From NCBI GenBank assembly GCA_965371855.1, contig CBDUZZ010000115.1, positions 1 to 6,862 of the forward strand: a stretch of DNA of 6,862 nucleotides, in the 5' to 3' direction. This DNA is from JAADEM01 sp965371855 (GTDB lineage: Bacteria; Bacteroidota; Bacteroidia; Bacteroidales; Marinilabiliaceae). The notes under the pieces were generated by a model, which was given only the letters and a program-made list of their open reading frames with translations, made no database searches and had not been told where the DNA came from. The number at the start of each line of letters is the position of its first letter. The first letter of the stretch is position 1. The position numbers and the translations under genes were made by a program. Shown in pieces: positions 1 to 6,701 of the stretch.

Positions 1-26
1 TGACTATTCCATTCAATTATCTTCAT
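1..26 (-). CDS. Probable 5' end of another minus-strand gene (cut by window edge)
   Basis: Reading leftward from an ATG at 26, the frame is open to the window edge and gives MKIIEWNS. A purine-rich stretch (GAGAAAACGAAA) lies just before the ATG, and CACATTTG, one base from the Bacteroidetes -7 consensus TAnnTTTG, lies a little further upstream. The residues resemble the start of bacteriohemerythrins, small oxygen-binding di-iron proteins that often begin M-x-x-I-x-W-x. Eight residues are far too few to prove this. It would be the next gene after the URO-D-like gene, 218 bp away and on the same strand. The start is plausible; the identity is a guess. Confidence 0.3.
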
Positions 27-103
27 TGTTTCGTTTTCTCAAATGTGGGCTAACGGTTGTATATAGTTACTATTACCTATATTTCTTCCTTATCCTATGG
101 TAA

Positions 104-144
104 AGGTACGCTTATTCTACCTATTTGGTGTCATAAGCGTACCT
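104..144. repeat. Perfect 12-bp inverted repeat, 17-nt loop
   Basis: AGGTACGCTTAT at 104-115 is the exact reverse complement of ATAAGCGTACCT at 133-144, with 17 bases between the arms. Neither strand shows a run of T after the stem, so it is not a textbook intrinsic terminator. It lies about 100 bp beyond the stop codon of the URO-D-like gene and about 80 bp before the probable start of the next gene. It could be a dyad operator, an RNA stem in a leader or trailer, or a small mobile-element end. The symmetry is certain; the function is not. Confidence 0.75.
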
Positions 145-210
145 CAAAATCTAACTGCATTTTATTTCTTATCTGCCAAAACAGTATCGATAGCCTTACA
201 GACTCAAACA

Positions 211-228
211 ATCAGTAATGGTACTGAT
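211..228 (-). terminator. Possible terminator hairpin after the URO-D-like gene
   Basis: ATCAGTA and TACTGAT form a perfect 7-bp stem around a 4-nt loop (218-221). On the minus strand the stem begins 16 bases after the stop codon at 245 and is followed by TGTTTGAG, a short T-rich tail. Position and tightness suit transcription termination for the gene group to its right. The stem is AT-rich and the tail weak, so termination may be partial. Confidence 0.35.
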
Positions 229-244
229 AGCATCTGCTGTACGG

Positions 245-1306
245 TTATTCTGGCCTGGCGGCAGCCTTCACTCGATTAGAAAATTTATTTATTGTATCAT
301 AGAAAGTTTTAATGTTTTCGGTTGAAACATCGGGTGGCATTCCTCCTCCGCATGAAAAAAGAACTCTCGAATTGTCTTTTAGGTTGTGCATTAATTCGCT
401 GGTGCACTTAATTATTTCATCTTTCGATCCGGTTGCCAGTACATCTCTGGGAGGTATGTTTCCCACCATAACAATCTTTTGATTAGTTTGCATTTTAAGA
501 TCAGTCAAAGATGTATCAAAGGCCATATTAAACAGGTTAATTCCCAAATCGGGCAGATGTTTTAGAGAGACTCCACATTCAGCATCATTATGTAAGAATT
601 TCACACTAACATCACAGGAATATATCTGCTTTAAGTACGGATAAACAAAATCATTAAATTCTTGTTCGCCCACAAAACCTATAATATCATCTAATATTAA
701 AATGCCATCTATAGTAGGAAACGTTGCTCTTTGCAGCTCATGCCAATCAACAAGATACTCAGTAATGATACTTAATAACTTATGAGTCTCTTCAGGATGA
801 AGTAGCATATTCATTAAAAACTCCGTTGTTCCCATAAGGTACGAAGCAATATTTAACGGCCCTCGCGAAACAGAGAATCGTATTTTATGTCCGGCATCTT
901 CAATTTTTTGTTGGTTTAAGAGCAAACGATTTAACAAGAAAGGAGCACAACCATCAGTTTCGGCATTTGGTTTTTCTAACACATTTATCTCTTCAATAGA
1001 GTTTATTTTTTTATAAACATGTGGAAATGCATTTTTAGGGAAAGAACATCTTGCCCCAAAAGCCATTGGTTCACTGCACATTCCAAATTCAGACCAAAAC
1101 CCTGGGAGAAACATTATATCAGGGAATGTTTCTATTGCTTTTAAATTTGCCTTAAACCATAACAGATCATTAGAATAGTAGTCTAATATATCAATACCAT
1201 ACCAATTAGGTAACCAGGGACTATCAATTATAAAACCAACAGGTAAAGGTGAAAGTATTTTACCATTTATTATATCTTTCAGATCGTTCCATTGTTTATC
1301 AGTCAT
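245..1306 (-). CDS. Uroporphyrinogen-decarboxylase-superfamily protein (methyltransferase-like)
   Basis: This 353-residue cytoplasmic protein has a length typical of the URO-D/MtaA/CmuA superfamily (TIM barrel). Visible family marks are HNDAEC at residues 239-244, VGNIPP at 281-286 followed by RDVLATGS, and SCGGGMPP at 318-325 followed by DVSTENI. In the corrinoid methyltransferases of this superfamily (MtaA, MtbA) a zinc ion is held by His-x-Cys and a later Cys. Here H239 and C319 fit, but the x-Cys position is Asp (D241), with another Cys at 244. True HemE is unlikely because its hallmark N-terminal substrate-binding region is not evident. Probable role: methyl transfer from a corrinoid or other small substrate, unproven. 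No corrinoid protein or reactivase lies in the window. The start at 1306 is the only reasonable ATG. The last 11 residues (SNRVKAAARPE) look like an unusual GC-richer tail. It lies 58 bp after the ChaN-like gene on the same strand. Confidence 0.85.
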   Translation of the reverse strand: MTDKQWNDLKDIINGKILSPLPVGFIIDSPWLPNWYGIDILDYYSNDLLWFKANLKAIETFPDIMFLPGFWSEFGMCSEPMAFGARCSFPKNAFPHVYKKINSIEEINVLEKPNAETDGCAPFLLNRLLLNQQKIEDAGHKIRFSVSRGPLNIASYLMGTTEFLMNMLLHPEETHKLLSIITEYLVDWHELQRATFPTIDGILILDDIIGFVGEQEFNDFVYPYLKQIYSCDVSVKFLHNDAECGVSLKHLPDLGINLFNMAFDTSLTDLKMQTNQKIVMVGNIPPRDVLATGSKDEIIKCTSELMHNLKDNSRVLFSCGGGMPPDVSTENIKTFYDTINKFSNRVKAAARPE

Positions 1307-1333
1307 TGTATAATATTTTAGATTTGTTTGGAG

Positions 1334-1364
1334 CTAAATTATAGAACTTTTTAGCCATCAACAA
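1334..1364 (-). promoter_or_regulatory. Candidate Bacteroidetes-type promoter for the URO-D-like gene
   Basis: In the 58-bp gap, the minus strand reads TTG (1364-1362), a 20-base spacer, then TAATTTAG (1341-1334). The Bacteroidetes housekeeping promoter is TTG, about 19-21 bases, then TAnnTTTG. The -7 element has one mismatch. The implied leader is roughly 20-25 bases. If it is active, this gene can be transcribed apart from the two genes upstream. The region is AT-rich, so a chance match is possible. Confidence 0.3.
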
Positions 1365-2243
1365 TTAATACGTACTTGTCATATTTTCCGGAACACATAT
1401 GATGTAATCGGCAGTTCCTAAAAACTCTTCATCAAGTTTTGATATGTCTTTTTGCATTACGGTTGTTACTGTAATAATGCGGTAATTCTTATTCATGTTT
1501 TTAAGATGCCAAACAATTCCTTCATGATTCTCAGAGTGGTATAAGCCGTTGTAGTGGATGAAGAGTTTATCCGGTTTCATGTTTTTATCAATAAAATAAG
1601 CCATCGTAGCATCTTTTGCTGCTTGTGCTTTTGGTAGGTTTGCTATTGCATGACCGGCTCGTCCGGCAGACATGTCACCCATGTTAAGCATATCTTTATA
1701 ACATTTCACTTCCGGATTATAGGTAATCGGTAGGGGAGCAATGTGTAATTTTGCTTCATCTGAAAGCTTATTAAGCCCATCAAAACCTTTCTTGAAAACA
1801 ATGTTTGCATACCTTCTTGGTATGTTTGTCGCAATGAAACGTAATCCGTTATCAAGGGCAAAGTCCATTAACGGTTTGTAATCGGTTTTGTAATTCTTCC
1901 ACAGTTTTGCTTCGGCTTCATATTTTTTTGCATCAAACAGTTTTTGCAGGTATTCATCGATGATGAGTTGATTATCGGCTTCAAACATCTCGGCACCTAA
2001 TATAAGATTTTGGGTGGTTGAATCAAACAGGTCAGTTGTGATCTGTAATTCCATCCAATGAGAAATTGGGTTGTTGTGTAACTCCCCGATAAAAACTATC
2101 TGATTTTTTTTTAAATCATCAATCATCCTGGAGTATTTGACCTCTTTGCCTTCCTTGGTGAATAGGCGGTAAGCAGGTTTGTCAGGTTTGAATGAAAAAA
2201 ACAGAGTTGAAACTATTGCGATTATTAATAATCTTTTTTTCAT
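1365..2243 (-). CDS. ChaN-like protein (TIKI/ChaN superfamily), probably exported
   Basis: The protein has 292 residues, close to the usual ChaN length. Residues 1-17 form a basic start and hydrophobic core (MKKRLLIIAIVSTLFFSF), a signal peptide or N-terminal anchor. There is no cysteine lipobox, unlike the lipoprotein ChaN of Campylobacter. The core motif GELHNNPISH is at 53-62, EMF at 85-87, N-x-PRRYANIV at 140-149, QAAKDATMA at 207-215 and HYNGLYH at 230-236, the order seen in the ChaN (DUF399, haem-binding uptake) family. ChaN proteins are implicated in haem or iron acquisition, and the wider TIKI fold includes metal-dependent peptidases with a GxxH motif; either activity is possible. The start is the ATG at 2243, followed directly by the signal peptide. 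It lies 15 bp after the 871-residue gene, so co-transcription is likely. No TonB-dependent receptor or other haem gene is in the window. Confidence 0.85.
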   Translation of the reverse strand: MKKRLLIIAIVSTLFFSFKPDKPAYRLFTKEGKEVKYSRMIDDLKKNQIVFIGELHNNPISHWMELQITTDLFDSTTQNLILGAEMFEADNQLIIDEYLQKLFDAKKYEAEAKLWKNYKTDYKPLMDFALDNGLRFIATNIPRRYANIVFKKGFDGLNKLSDEAKLHIAPLPITYNPEVKCYKDMLNMGDMSAGRAGHAIANLPKAQAAKDATMAYFIDKNMKPDKLFIHYNGLYHSENHEGIVWHLKNMNKNYRIITVTTVMQKDISKLDEEFLGTADYIICVPENMTSTY

Positions 2244-2258
2244 TGCAGGTGATTAATT

Positions 2259-4874
2259 TTAAAGTTCATCAACAAAAAGGATAGATTCGCTTGAAGTTTG
2301 GCGACCCGTAGTTTTAGATTTATTTCCAAACATACGCCACGAAATTTCGTAATCGTAGTTTAGGTTATCACCGGGCAACATCACATCAATTATTCCTGAA
2401 TATTGATTTCTGGATGGTAAAAGGGATACCTGCTTAACTTGCTCGGTATCTCCAACTTTGTAAAAAATCTTAACACTCACAGAACGTACCTGGTTGTCTT
2501 TCAGCAAATCGGGATCGGCCTCTAATTCAATTGTTTTATGAAGATATGGAGCAGCAAGGTTAACAATATTGGTATTGACTTTTTCCCAATCCTCTGACAC
2601 CTCATTACCTCCAAAGAAACTCCATTGTGTCTGAATCTCATAATCGAACCATTTTGCCCTGTCATCATCGCCCTTCCAGCCATACAACAATTTAAAATTA
2701 TTGGCCGACTTCATAAAGTTATCACGATCGATACGTACTTCATCAACAGTAACCTCACCATTCTGGTGCGTCTTTTTCATCTTTAGGTTTACATAGTTGA
2801 TATATTTACCAAAATCGTCATAGTTAAATCCGTCTAATATGGCAACTATCTCCCTCTGTTTAAACATTGGGTCATCCAGATTAACCTCAAAAAAACAGGC
2901 ATCACAATCTACTTTTCCAATATTTTCATCAAACCTAAGGGTAAGTTTATCGGCAGTATATTTATTCATATTAATTTTGATTGTACCCTTTTGCTTAATT
3001 TTTTTAAACTCGTAAGAGGCCATCACTGCCATTTTAAACTCTTTTTTATTCTCGCTCTTTTTTGTAGAAGTTGTAGAAGGTTTCTTTTTATCATTACTCT
3101 TCTTCTGAGGATCATTTTTTGTTGAAGAGGCAGCAACAGCAACAGCCCCAGCACCTGTAGGTTTAGCTTTGGACGTTTTATCTGATTCTTTAGATTCTTT
3201 CTTGTCATTATTGCTGGTAGCAATAATTAATGAACTATCAGATGCAGCCTTATCTTCTAACTCACCCATTGGCAAAAGGGGCATATCCTTCAAGTCATCA
3301 ATTTTTTTGACCATAGCTGCATACTTTGCATTTTCCGGCATGTAAACAATGCCATTTCTATTGATCAATGCGATATATGTAAGGGTTAAACTATTATCCC
3401 AGGATACAGATGTGTCAGGCGGAGCAATATCCAATATGTAACTCTTCTGTTCATCATTAATAAAATCCTGTGCATAAATAATCTCAATCGTACGGGAATA
3501 GACCAGATTCATGAAATCTTCAGGAACTGCACCGCCATCAAGTATCTTTGAATATTTTTTTTTCTCATCATCTGAAAGTAAAAACTGCCTGAAGTACTCT
3601 TTGCATATGGCTAATGCTCCCTTACTTTCATTGGATTTTTTTACTAATTCTGCAAAATTAATATACTTTTCTTCATCAATACTTTCTATAGCTTTGTTTT
3701 TTTCTGCATCAGAAATTAATAGTAATCGAATAAAATCCTTAGCAATCTCTTTTATATGTTTGACTTTCCATTCGTCAGGAACAGAAGGATAGTTAAGAAG
3801 GTATCCCGGAGTAGAGTATTTAAGGTTATTGCATGCCAACAATAAATAGTCATTATAAGGCTTTGTAATAAAAGAGGTCTTTTTTTTGGTGGTTGTCTTT
3901 TTTGCTGGAGTAGCTTTCTTGTTTTTATTGTACAATTCAGTAGCTCTGTCCAGCCCGCTTTTTTGTCCGGTAATACTTTTCATCAATCCTTGAACAACCG
4001 GGTTTCCGGTTCCAATGGGATTAAACATCATCGAAGTAAGCTTGTTGTAGGCACTCTCAATTAATTTGTCCATTTCAGCATCCGATCCCATGTTTGTTAT
4101 CTTGATTGCCCCATCATTTTTCAGCTCATCAAAAGCCAGTTCAATTTCACCACCAAACATCACATTGCCATAATTCCCTACAGCTCCTGCCTGAAAACCG
4201 TGATGGCTGTACATCTTATCAAAATTTGCCTCTATAATAGCTTGCTTTGGGGAGCGGTAGCCATTCAATTCCATCTCAAACGAAAAGCTGATGTCTGGGT
4301 TTGGAGTTTTAAACGACTCCCACAATATTTTTGCACCTTTCTTTGTGAGTTCCATCGACACAGCTGCTTTCTGCCCATCGATAAGTGGGGCTCTGCCGAT
4401 GCCAACAACCTGTTTCGATAATTCACCTTCGGTGTTGGCAAAGGATGATACAATGGTCATGGTTCCGCCACTGTAGATTACAGGACCTTTAACAGTGCCT
4501 TCCGAATTAATTTGACGAAGAGCGTTTTTTGCCTCTGATAACTGTTCGGGTGTAACCGATAACGAGATCACAAAGTGCAATATTCCGCCACCACTTCCTT
4601 CTCGAATATCATCTGCTCCTGGTGCTGAACGAATGTTATCAACATATTTTAGAAACGAAAACTGAGGTTTCCCATTTTCATCTGTTGCTAATCGTAATTT
4701 ATCAGACAGATAGTAGTAGACATTCTCGTTACCCATTTCAGGGAAAAGAGTTAATTCACCTGCTTTTACAGGCTTGTCGATAATAATTTGCTGTGCTTGT
4801 AACTGAATTGTTGAAAATAGAAATCCAAAAATTACAATCAGACAGCAAAATCTAAAGTTCATTCTCTTTTTCAT
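2259..4874 (-). CDS. Large secreted protein of unknown function with inserted helical-repeat region
   Basis: I do not recognise this 871-residue protein. It starts with a signal peptide (about 1-28, ending LQAQ). Residues about 30-290 form an N-terminal mixed region containing FPEMGNENVYYYLSD, GKPQFSFLKY (68-77) and GGGILHFVISL (95-105). A Lys/Thr-rich linker follows (about 316-334), then a mostly helical segment (336-550) with three degenerate repeats. A second Lys/Ser/Thr linker (about 557-612) contains a GAGAVAVAA patch. Residues 613-871 are beta-rich, with VNLDDPMF (664-671), ILDG (679-682), GDDD, QWSFFGG (750-756) and TIELEADPDLLKD (781-793). The N- and C-terminal parts align with the neighbour at 5199-6701, so the two are paralogues, and the segment of about 290-612 is an insertion relative to it. 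No lipobox or sorting domain is visible; the likely location is periplasm or outer surface. The start at 4874 places the signal peptide directly after the ATG. It is probably first in a transcript with the ChaN-like gene. Confidence 0.85.
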   Translation of the reverse strand: MKKRMNFRFCCLIVIFGFLFSTIQLQAQQIIIDKPVKAGELTLFPEMGNENVYYYLSDKLRLATDENGKPQFSFLKYVDNIRSAPGADDIREGSGGGILHFVISLSVTPEQLSEAKNALRQINSEGTVKGPVIYSGGTMTIVSSFANTEGELSKQVVGIGRAPLIDGQKAAVSMELTKKGAKILWESFKTPNPDISFSFEMELNGYRSPKQAIIEANFDKMYSHHGFQAGAVGNYGNVMFGGEIELAFDELKNDGAIKITNMGSDAEMDKLIESAYNKLTSMMFNPIGTGNPVVQGLMKSITGQKSGLDRATELYNKNKKATPAKKTTTKKKTSFITKPYNDYLLLACNNLKYSTPGYLLNYPSVPDEWKVKHIKEIAKDFIRLLLISDAEKNKAIESIDEEKYINFAELVKKSNESKGALAICKEYFRQFLLSDDEKKKYSKILDGGAVPEDFMNLVYSRTIEIIYAQDFINDEQKSYILDIAPPDTSVSWDNSLTLTYIALINRNGIVYMPENAKYAAMVKKIDDLKDMPLLPMGELEDKAASDSSLIIATSNNDKKESKESDKTSKAKPTGAGAVAVAASSTKNDPQKKSNDKKKPSTTSTKKSENKKEFKMAVMASYEFKKIKQKGTIKINMNKYTADKLTLRFDENIGKVDCDACFFEVNLDDPMFKQREIVAILDGFNYDDFGKYINYVNLKMKKTHQNGEVTVDEVRIDRDNFMKSANNFKLLYGWKGDDDRAKWFDYEIQTQWSFFGGNEVSEDWEKVNTNIVNLAAPYLHKTIELEADPDLLKDNQVRSVSVKIFYKVGDTEQVKQVSLLPSRNQYSGIIDVMLPGDNLNYDYEISWRMFGNKSKTTGRQTSSESILFVDEL
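3423..3761 (-). repeat. Three degenerate helical protein repeats inside the 871-residue gene
   Basis: Residues 372-484 contain three related units, each with an aromatic/aliphatic helix followed by a Ser/Asn-Asp-x-Glu-Lys/Gln turn. The cores are FIRLLLISDAEKNKAIESID (381-400), YFRQFLLSDDEKKKYSKILD (427-446) and IIYAQDFINDEQKSYILDI (465-483). The spacing is about 46 and 38 residues. They lie within the segment absent from the paralogue. I cannot assign them to TPR, HEAT or another named class. Confidence 0.55.
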
Positions 4875-4899
4875 TTTTTATAATTTTAGTAAATGACTA

Positions 4900-4923
4900 A
4901 CACAGAGGCACTGAGACACAGAG
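4900..4923. repeat. CACAGAG-type dispersed intergenic repeat
   Basis: ACACAGAG occurs at 4900-4907 and again at 4916-4923, separated by GCACTGAG, itself a near copy of the unit. From memory, similar CACAGAGGCACAGAGACACAGAG strings are scattered in intergenic DNA of many environmental bacteria. The internal repetition is seen directly; the dispersed nature is recollection. It lies 26-49 bp upstream of the start of the 871-residue gene and so may be in its leader or promoter. Confidence 0.5.
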
Positions 4924-5018
4924 TATTTATATTGGTGTCTGATCAGCAGACAGGCACGAATATTTTCTTATTTCTTTTTCAATCATGCACCTGTGTGTTT
5001 AATAATCCCTTTTATTTT

Positions 5019-5035
5019 ACACCTCATGAGGGTGT
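5019..5035. repeat. Small hairpin beside the 128-bp element
   Basis: ACACCTC (5019-5025) pairs with GAGGGTGT (5028-5035) with one bulged G, around an AT centre that includes the palindrome CTCATGAG. On the plus strand it is followed by CCAAAAAG, and on the minus strand by AAAATAAAA. It lacks a T run on either side, so it is unlikely to be a standard intrinsic terminator. It is adjacent to the left end of the 128-bp element and may belong to it. Confidence 0.4.
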
Positions 5036-5044
5036 CCAAAAAGT

Positions 5045-5172
5045 CGTCATTCCGAGCGGAGCGAAGGAATCTCACAAAACAAATCTGCTGTAATTCAACA
5101 GATTGCCTGCCCGACTTTAATGTTTTTCAATAGTGGTCAGGCGGGCTTCGTTCTATCGTCCTCGCAATGACG
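5045..5172. repeat. 128-bp palindromic element with terminal inverted repeats
   Basis: CGTCATTCCGAG (5045-5056) is matched by the reverse complement of CTCGCAATGACG (5161-5172) at 11 of 12 positions. Inside are two further stems: AATCTGCTG/CAACAGATT (5082-5090 with 5096-5104, 8 of 9) and GCCTGCCCGAC/GTCAGGCGGGC (5105-5115 with 5136-5146, with one wobble and one mismatch). The whole can fold as a closing stem with two arms. GTCATTCCGAGCG...GGAATCT is a motif I associate with dispersed repeats in Bacteroidetes genomes, comparable to REP or MITE-like elements. There is no coding capacity and no obvious target-site duplication. It lies 27 bp past the stop codon of the gene at 5199-6701. Confidence 0.65.
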
Positions 5173-5198
5173 CTTCGTGTCATGTTTTCTTGCAGTCA

Positions 5199-6701
5199 CT
5201 AATTATCAAAAAGCTCAGAGAACTTATCAAGAACGCTCTCTTTCGCTTTTGCAACAACCTCGTCAGCCTCTTTTTTTGCCTCTTTATAAATATCAGAATC
5301 AATATCGTCTAACTCTTCAGGAATAGTAGCGTAGATGTAGTCGTCGTTCATCCGAACCTCCCAGGGCAGTACTAATTTACCTTTGGTTTTATGATTAATA
5401 ACAAGCCGGTAAGCGTATCCTTTAGTTCCTTTATCTATAAAAATCTTTTTGTCAACCAGAGGCTCCTCTTTGGCAGCAGATATATGAATATTTGCCTCTT
5501 CCTCTTTCCCAAACTGCATAAATCTTATCTGGGCAGTAACACGTGAAATACCTCGATCTTTTAGCTCATCAGGATCAGATTCAAACTCAATAGTTCTGAT
5601 TTTTACCGGGGGATATAGAGTGATTCCACTCCAATCTCCTTTTTTCCAGACTGCATCTTTGGGATATACTTTTCCTCCTCTAATACTCCATTGAGTGCGA
5701 TATTCAAACACATCAGGAGCATCATCTTCGCCCCGGGCATAGGTCATATTTACAGTAACACCCTTCTCCGAAAGATATTTTTTATCGACAGTTACCCTGT
5801 CAGAAAAATCATTTCCTGAGCTGCGTTTCTTTCTTACCTCCACATTCACATAATTAGCCACATCATTAAAAATATCTTCTACTTCACCATCAAGGATGAA
5901 TGAGATATTTCGATGTTCGAAAAACGGATCGTTAAGATTGACTGAAGAAACACATTGTGGATTGTCTTTAACGCCATTGTACCATGAACGAAGATTTCCG
6001 GTAACATCAATATATCGGGGTACGGCACGCCTGTATTTTAGCGAAATTGTCTCACGACCTTTTTGGATGCGTTTTTCCATCTTCACTTTATTAACCTTGT
6101 AATAATTCCCTTTTTTATTGTTTGATGCATCATCCTTTTCCCCTTCCGGTGGTATCGGAGGCAGAGATACATCCTTATCGGTTAAAGCATTGGTAAAATA
6201 GTTCATAAAAGCTTCGAGTACCATGGCACTTGTTTCGTCGCCTAATGAGCGATCAACAATATTTACCTGCACTGATTTATTTTCAATAGACTTTTGATAA
6301 ATCTTGTGCATCTCATCATACGAATATGTGGAACTACTCTTCTTGTACCAAAGTATTTTTTTTGATTTGTAAGTGTGTTTATATTCTGTAGATAACGAAT
6401 CCATCATCTCTGACACCTTCTTCCAATTGATTATCACAGATGCATCAAGAGCAGGTAACATCACTGAATACTGGTAGTTTAAAGTAACCGACAAATCAGC
6501 AATAGAACTGGTCTCTTCTAATGAAGCTGCCATTAGTTGTGCTGTGTTTTTATCCATCTTACTTGCCACAACTGCTTTTCCACCTTCTAATGCAGGTGCC
6601 ATACCCGATTGTATTAGTTTTGAAGCTGCAGGATCGCTTAATGAAGCTGAATAAATCTGAAAAGAGCCTTCGGGAATTGGCTGAACATCAACCGCTCCCA
6701 T
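5199..6701 (-). CDS. Paralogue of the 871-residue secreted protein, N-terminally incomplete
   Basis: From the ATG at 6701 this is 500 residues of unknown function. It aligns with the 871-residue neighbour: MAPALEGGKAVVASKM (34-49) with RAPLIDGQKAAVSMEL (161-176), the segment around 135-176 with neighbour 247-287, VNLNDPFF..ILDG (254-272) with 664-682 (12 of 19 identical), QWSIRGG (337-343), and TIEFESDPDELKD (370-382, 10 of 13 identical). It lacks the helical-repeat insertion, having only a Pro/Asp/Asn linker (178-199). It ends with a charged helix (about 462-500) the neighbour does not have. No signal peptide precedes residue 1, and residue 1 corresponds to about residue 128 of the neighbour, so ATG 6701 is an internal Met, not the original start. 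The frame stays open and protein-like to 6788, then meets TAG. The gene is therefore either a 5'-disrupted pseudogene, a rearranged copy, or damaged by an assembly error. If intact it should be exported like its paralogue. Confidence 0.75.
   Translation of the reverse strand: MGAVDVQPIPEGSFQIYSASLSDPAASKLIQSGMAPALEGGKAVVASKMDKNTAQLMAASLEETSSIADLSVTLNYQYSVMLPALDASVIINWKKVSEMMDSLSTEYKHTYKSKKILWYKKSSSTYSYDEMHKIYQKSIENKSVQVNIVDRSLGDETSAMVLEAFMNYFTNALTDKDVSLPPIPPEGEKDDASNNKKGNYYKVNKVKMEKRIQKGRETISLKYRRAVPRYIDVTGNLRSWYNGVKDNPQCVSSVNLNDPFFEHRNISFILDGEVEDIFNDVANYVNVEVRKKRSSGNDFSDRVTVDKKYLSEKGVTVNMTYARGEDDAPDVFEYRTQWSIRGGKVYPKDAVWKKGDWSGITLYPPVKIRTIEFESDPDELKDRGISRVTAQIRFMQFGKEEEANIHISAAKEEPLVDKKIFIDKGTKGYAYRLVINHKTKGKLVLPWEVRMNDDYIYATIPEELDDIDSDIYKEAKKEADEVVAKAKESVLDKFSELFDN

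Larger units (their letters stand above)
27..244. other. Intergenic region with three hairpins
   Basis: No convincing gene was found here. A 60-codon open frame on the plus strand at 97-279 has no recognisable protein character and runs into the 3' end of the URO-D-like gene. The stretch holds a weak 6-bp inverted repeat (61-66 with 77-82), a perfect 12-bp inverted repeat (104-144) and a perfect 7-bp hairpin (211-228); the last two are listed separately. The sequence GGGCTAACGGTTGTATATAG near 48-66 resembles short intergenic elements seen in Bacteroidetes, but that is recollection, not a search result. Confidence 0.5.
4875..5198. other. Repeat-filled intergenic region between the paralogues
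   Basis: This 324-bp gap has no credible gene; the plus-strand open frame at 4893-5093 merely crosses repeats. It holds an A-rich leader directly before the 871-residue gene, a CACAGAG-type repeat (4900-4923), a 6-bp hairpin with a 5-nt loop (4936-4952) containing the palindrome CTGATCAG, a small hairpin (5019-5035), and a 128-bp element with terminal inverted repeats (5045-5172). No clear Bacteroidetes promoter was seen upstream of 4874, and no strong terminator was seen after 5199. Confidence 0.6.

Noticed and set aside
97..279. Plus-strand open frame of 60 codons
   Set aside because: It spans two hairpins and runs into the 3' end of the opposite-strand URO-D-like gene, with no protein-like signal.
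3023..3223. Minus-strand open frame of 66 codons (Lys/Leu-rich)
   Set aside because: It is an alternate-frame reading of the low-complexity Lys/Ser/Thr linker of the 871-residue protein; its composition comes from that linker.
3511..3792. Plus-strand open frame of 93 codons
   Set aside because: It is wholly inside the 871-residue gene on the other strand, is Ser/Phe-rich as expected from an antisense reading of Lys/Glu-rich codons, and has no recognisable features.
4200..4476. Three overlapping short open frames (two plus, one minus)
   Set aside because: All lie within the conserved N-terminal domain of the 871-residue protein, which aligns with its paralogue in the main frame, so that frame is the coding one.
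4893..5093. Plus-strand open frame of 66 codons between the paralogues
   Set aside because: It crosses the CACAGAG repeat, two hairpins and half of the 128-bp element; the translation simply reads repeat DNA.
5082..5146. tRNA or small structured RNA in the multi-stem region
   Set aside because: The stems do not have tRNA arm lengths or invariant bases, and the terminal inverted repeats fit a repeat element better.
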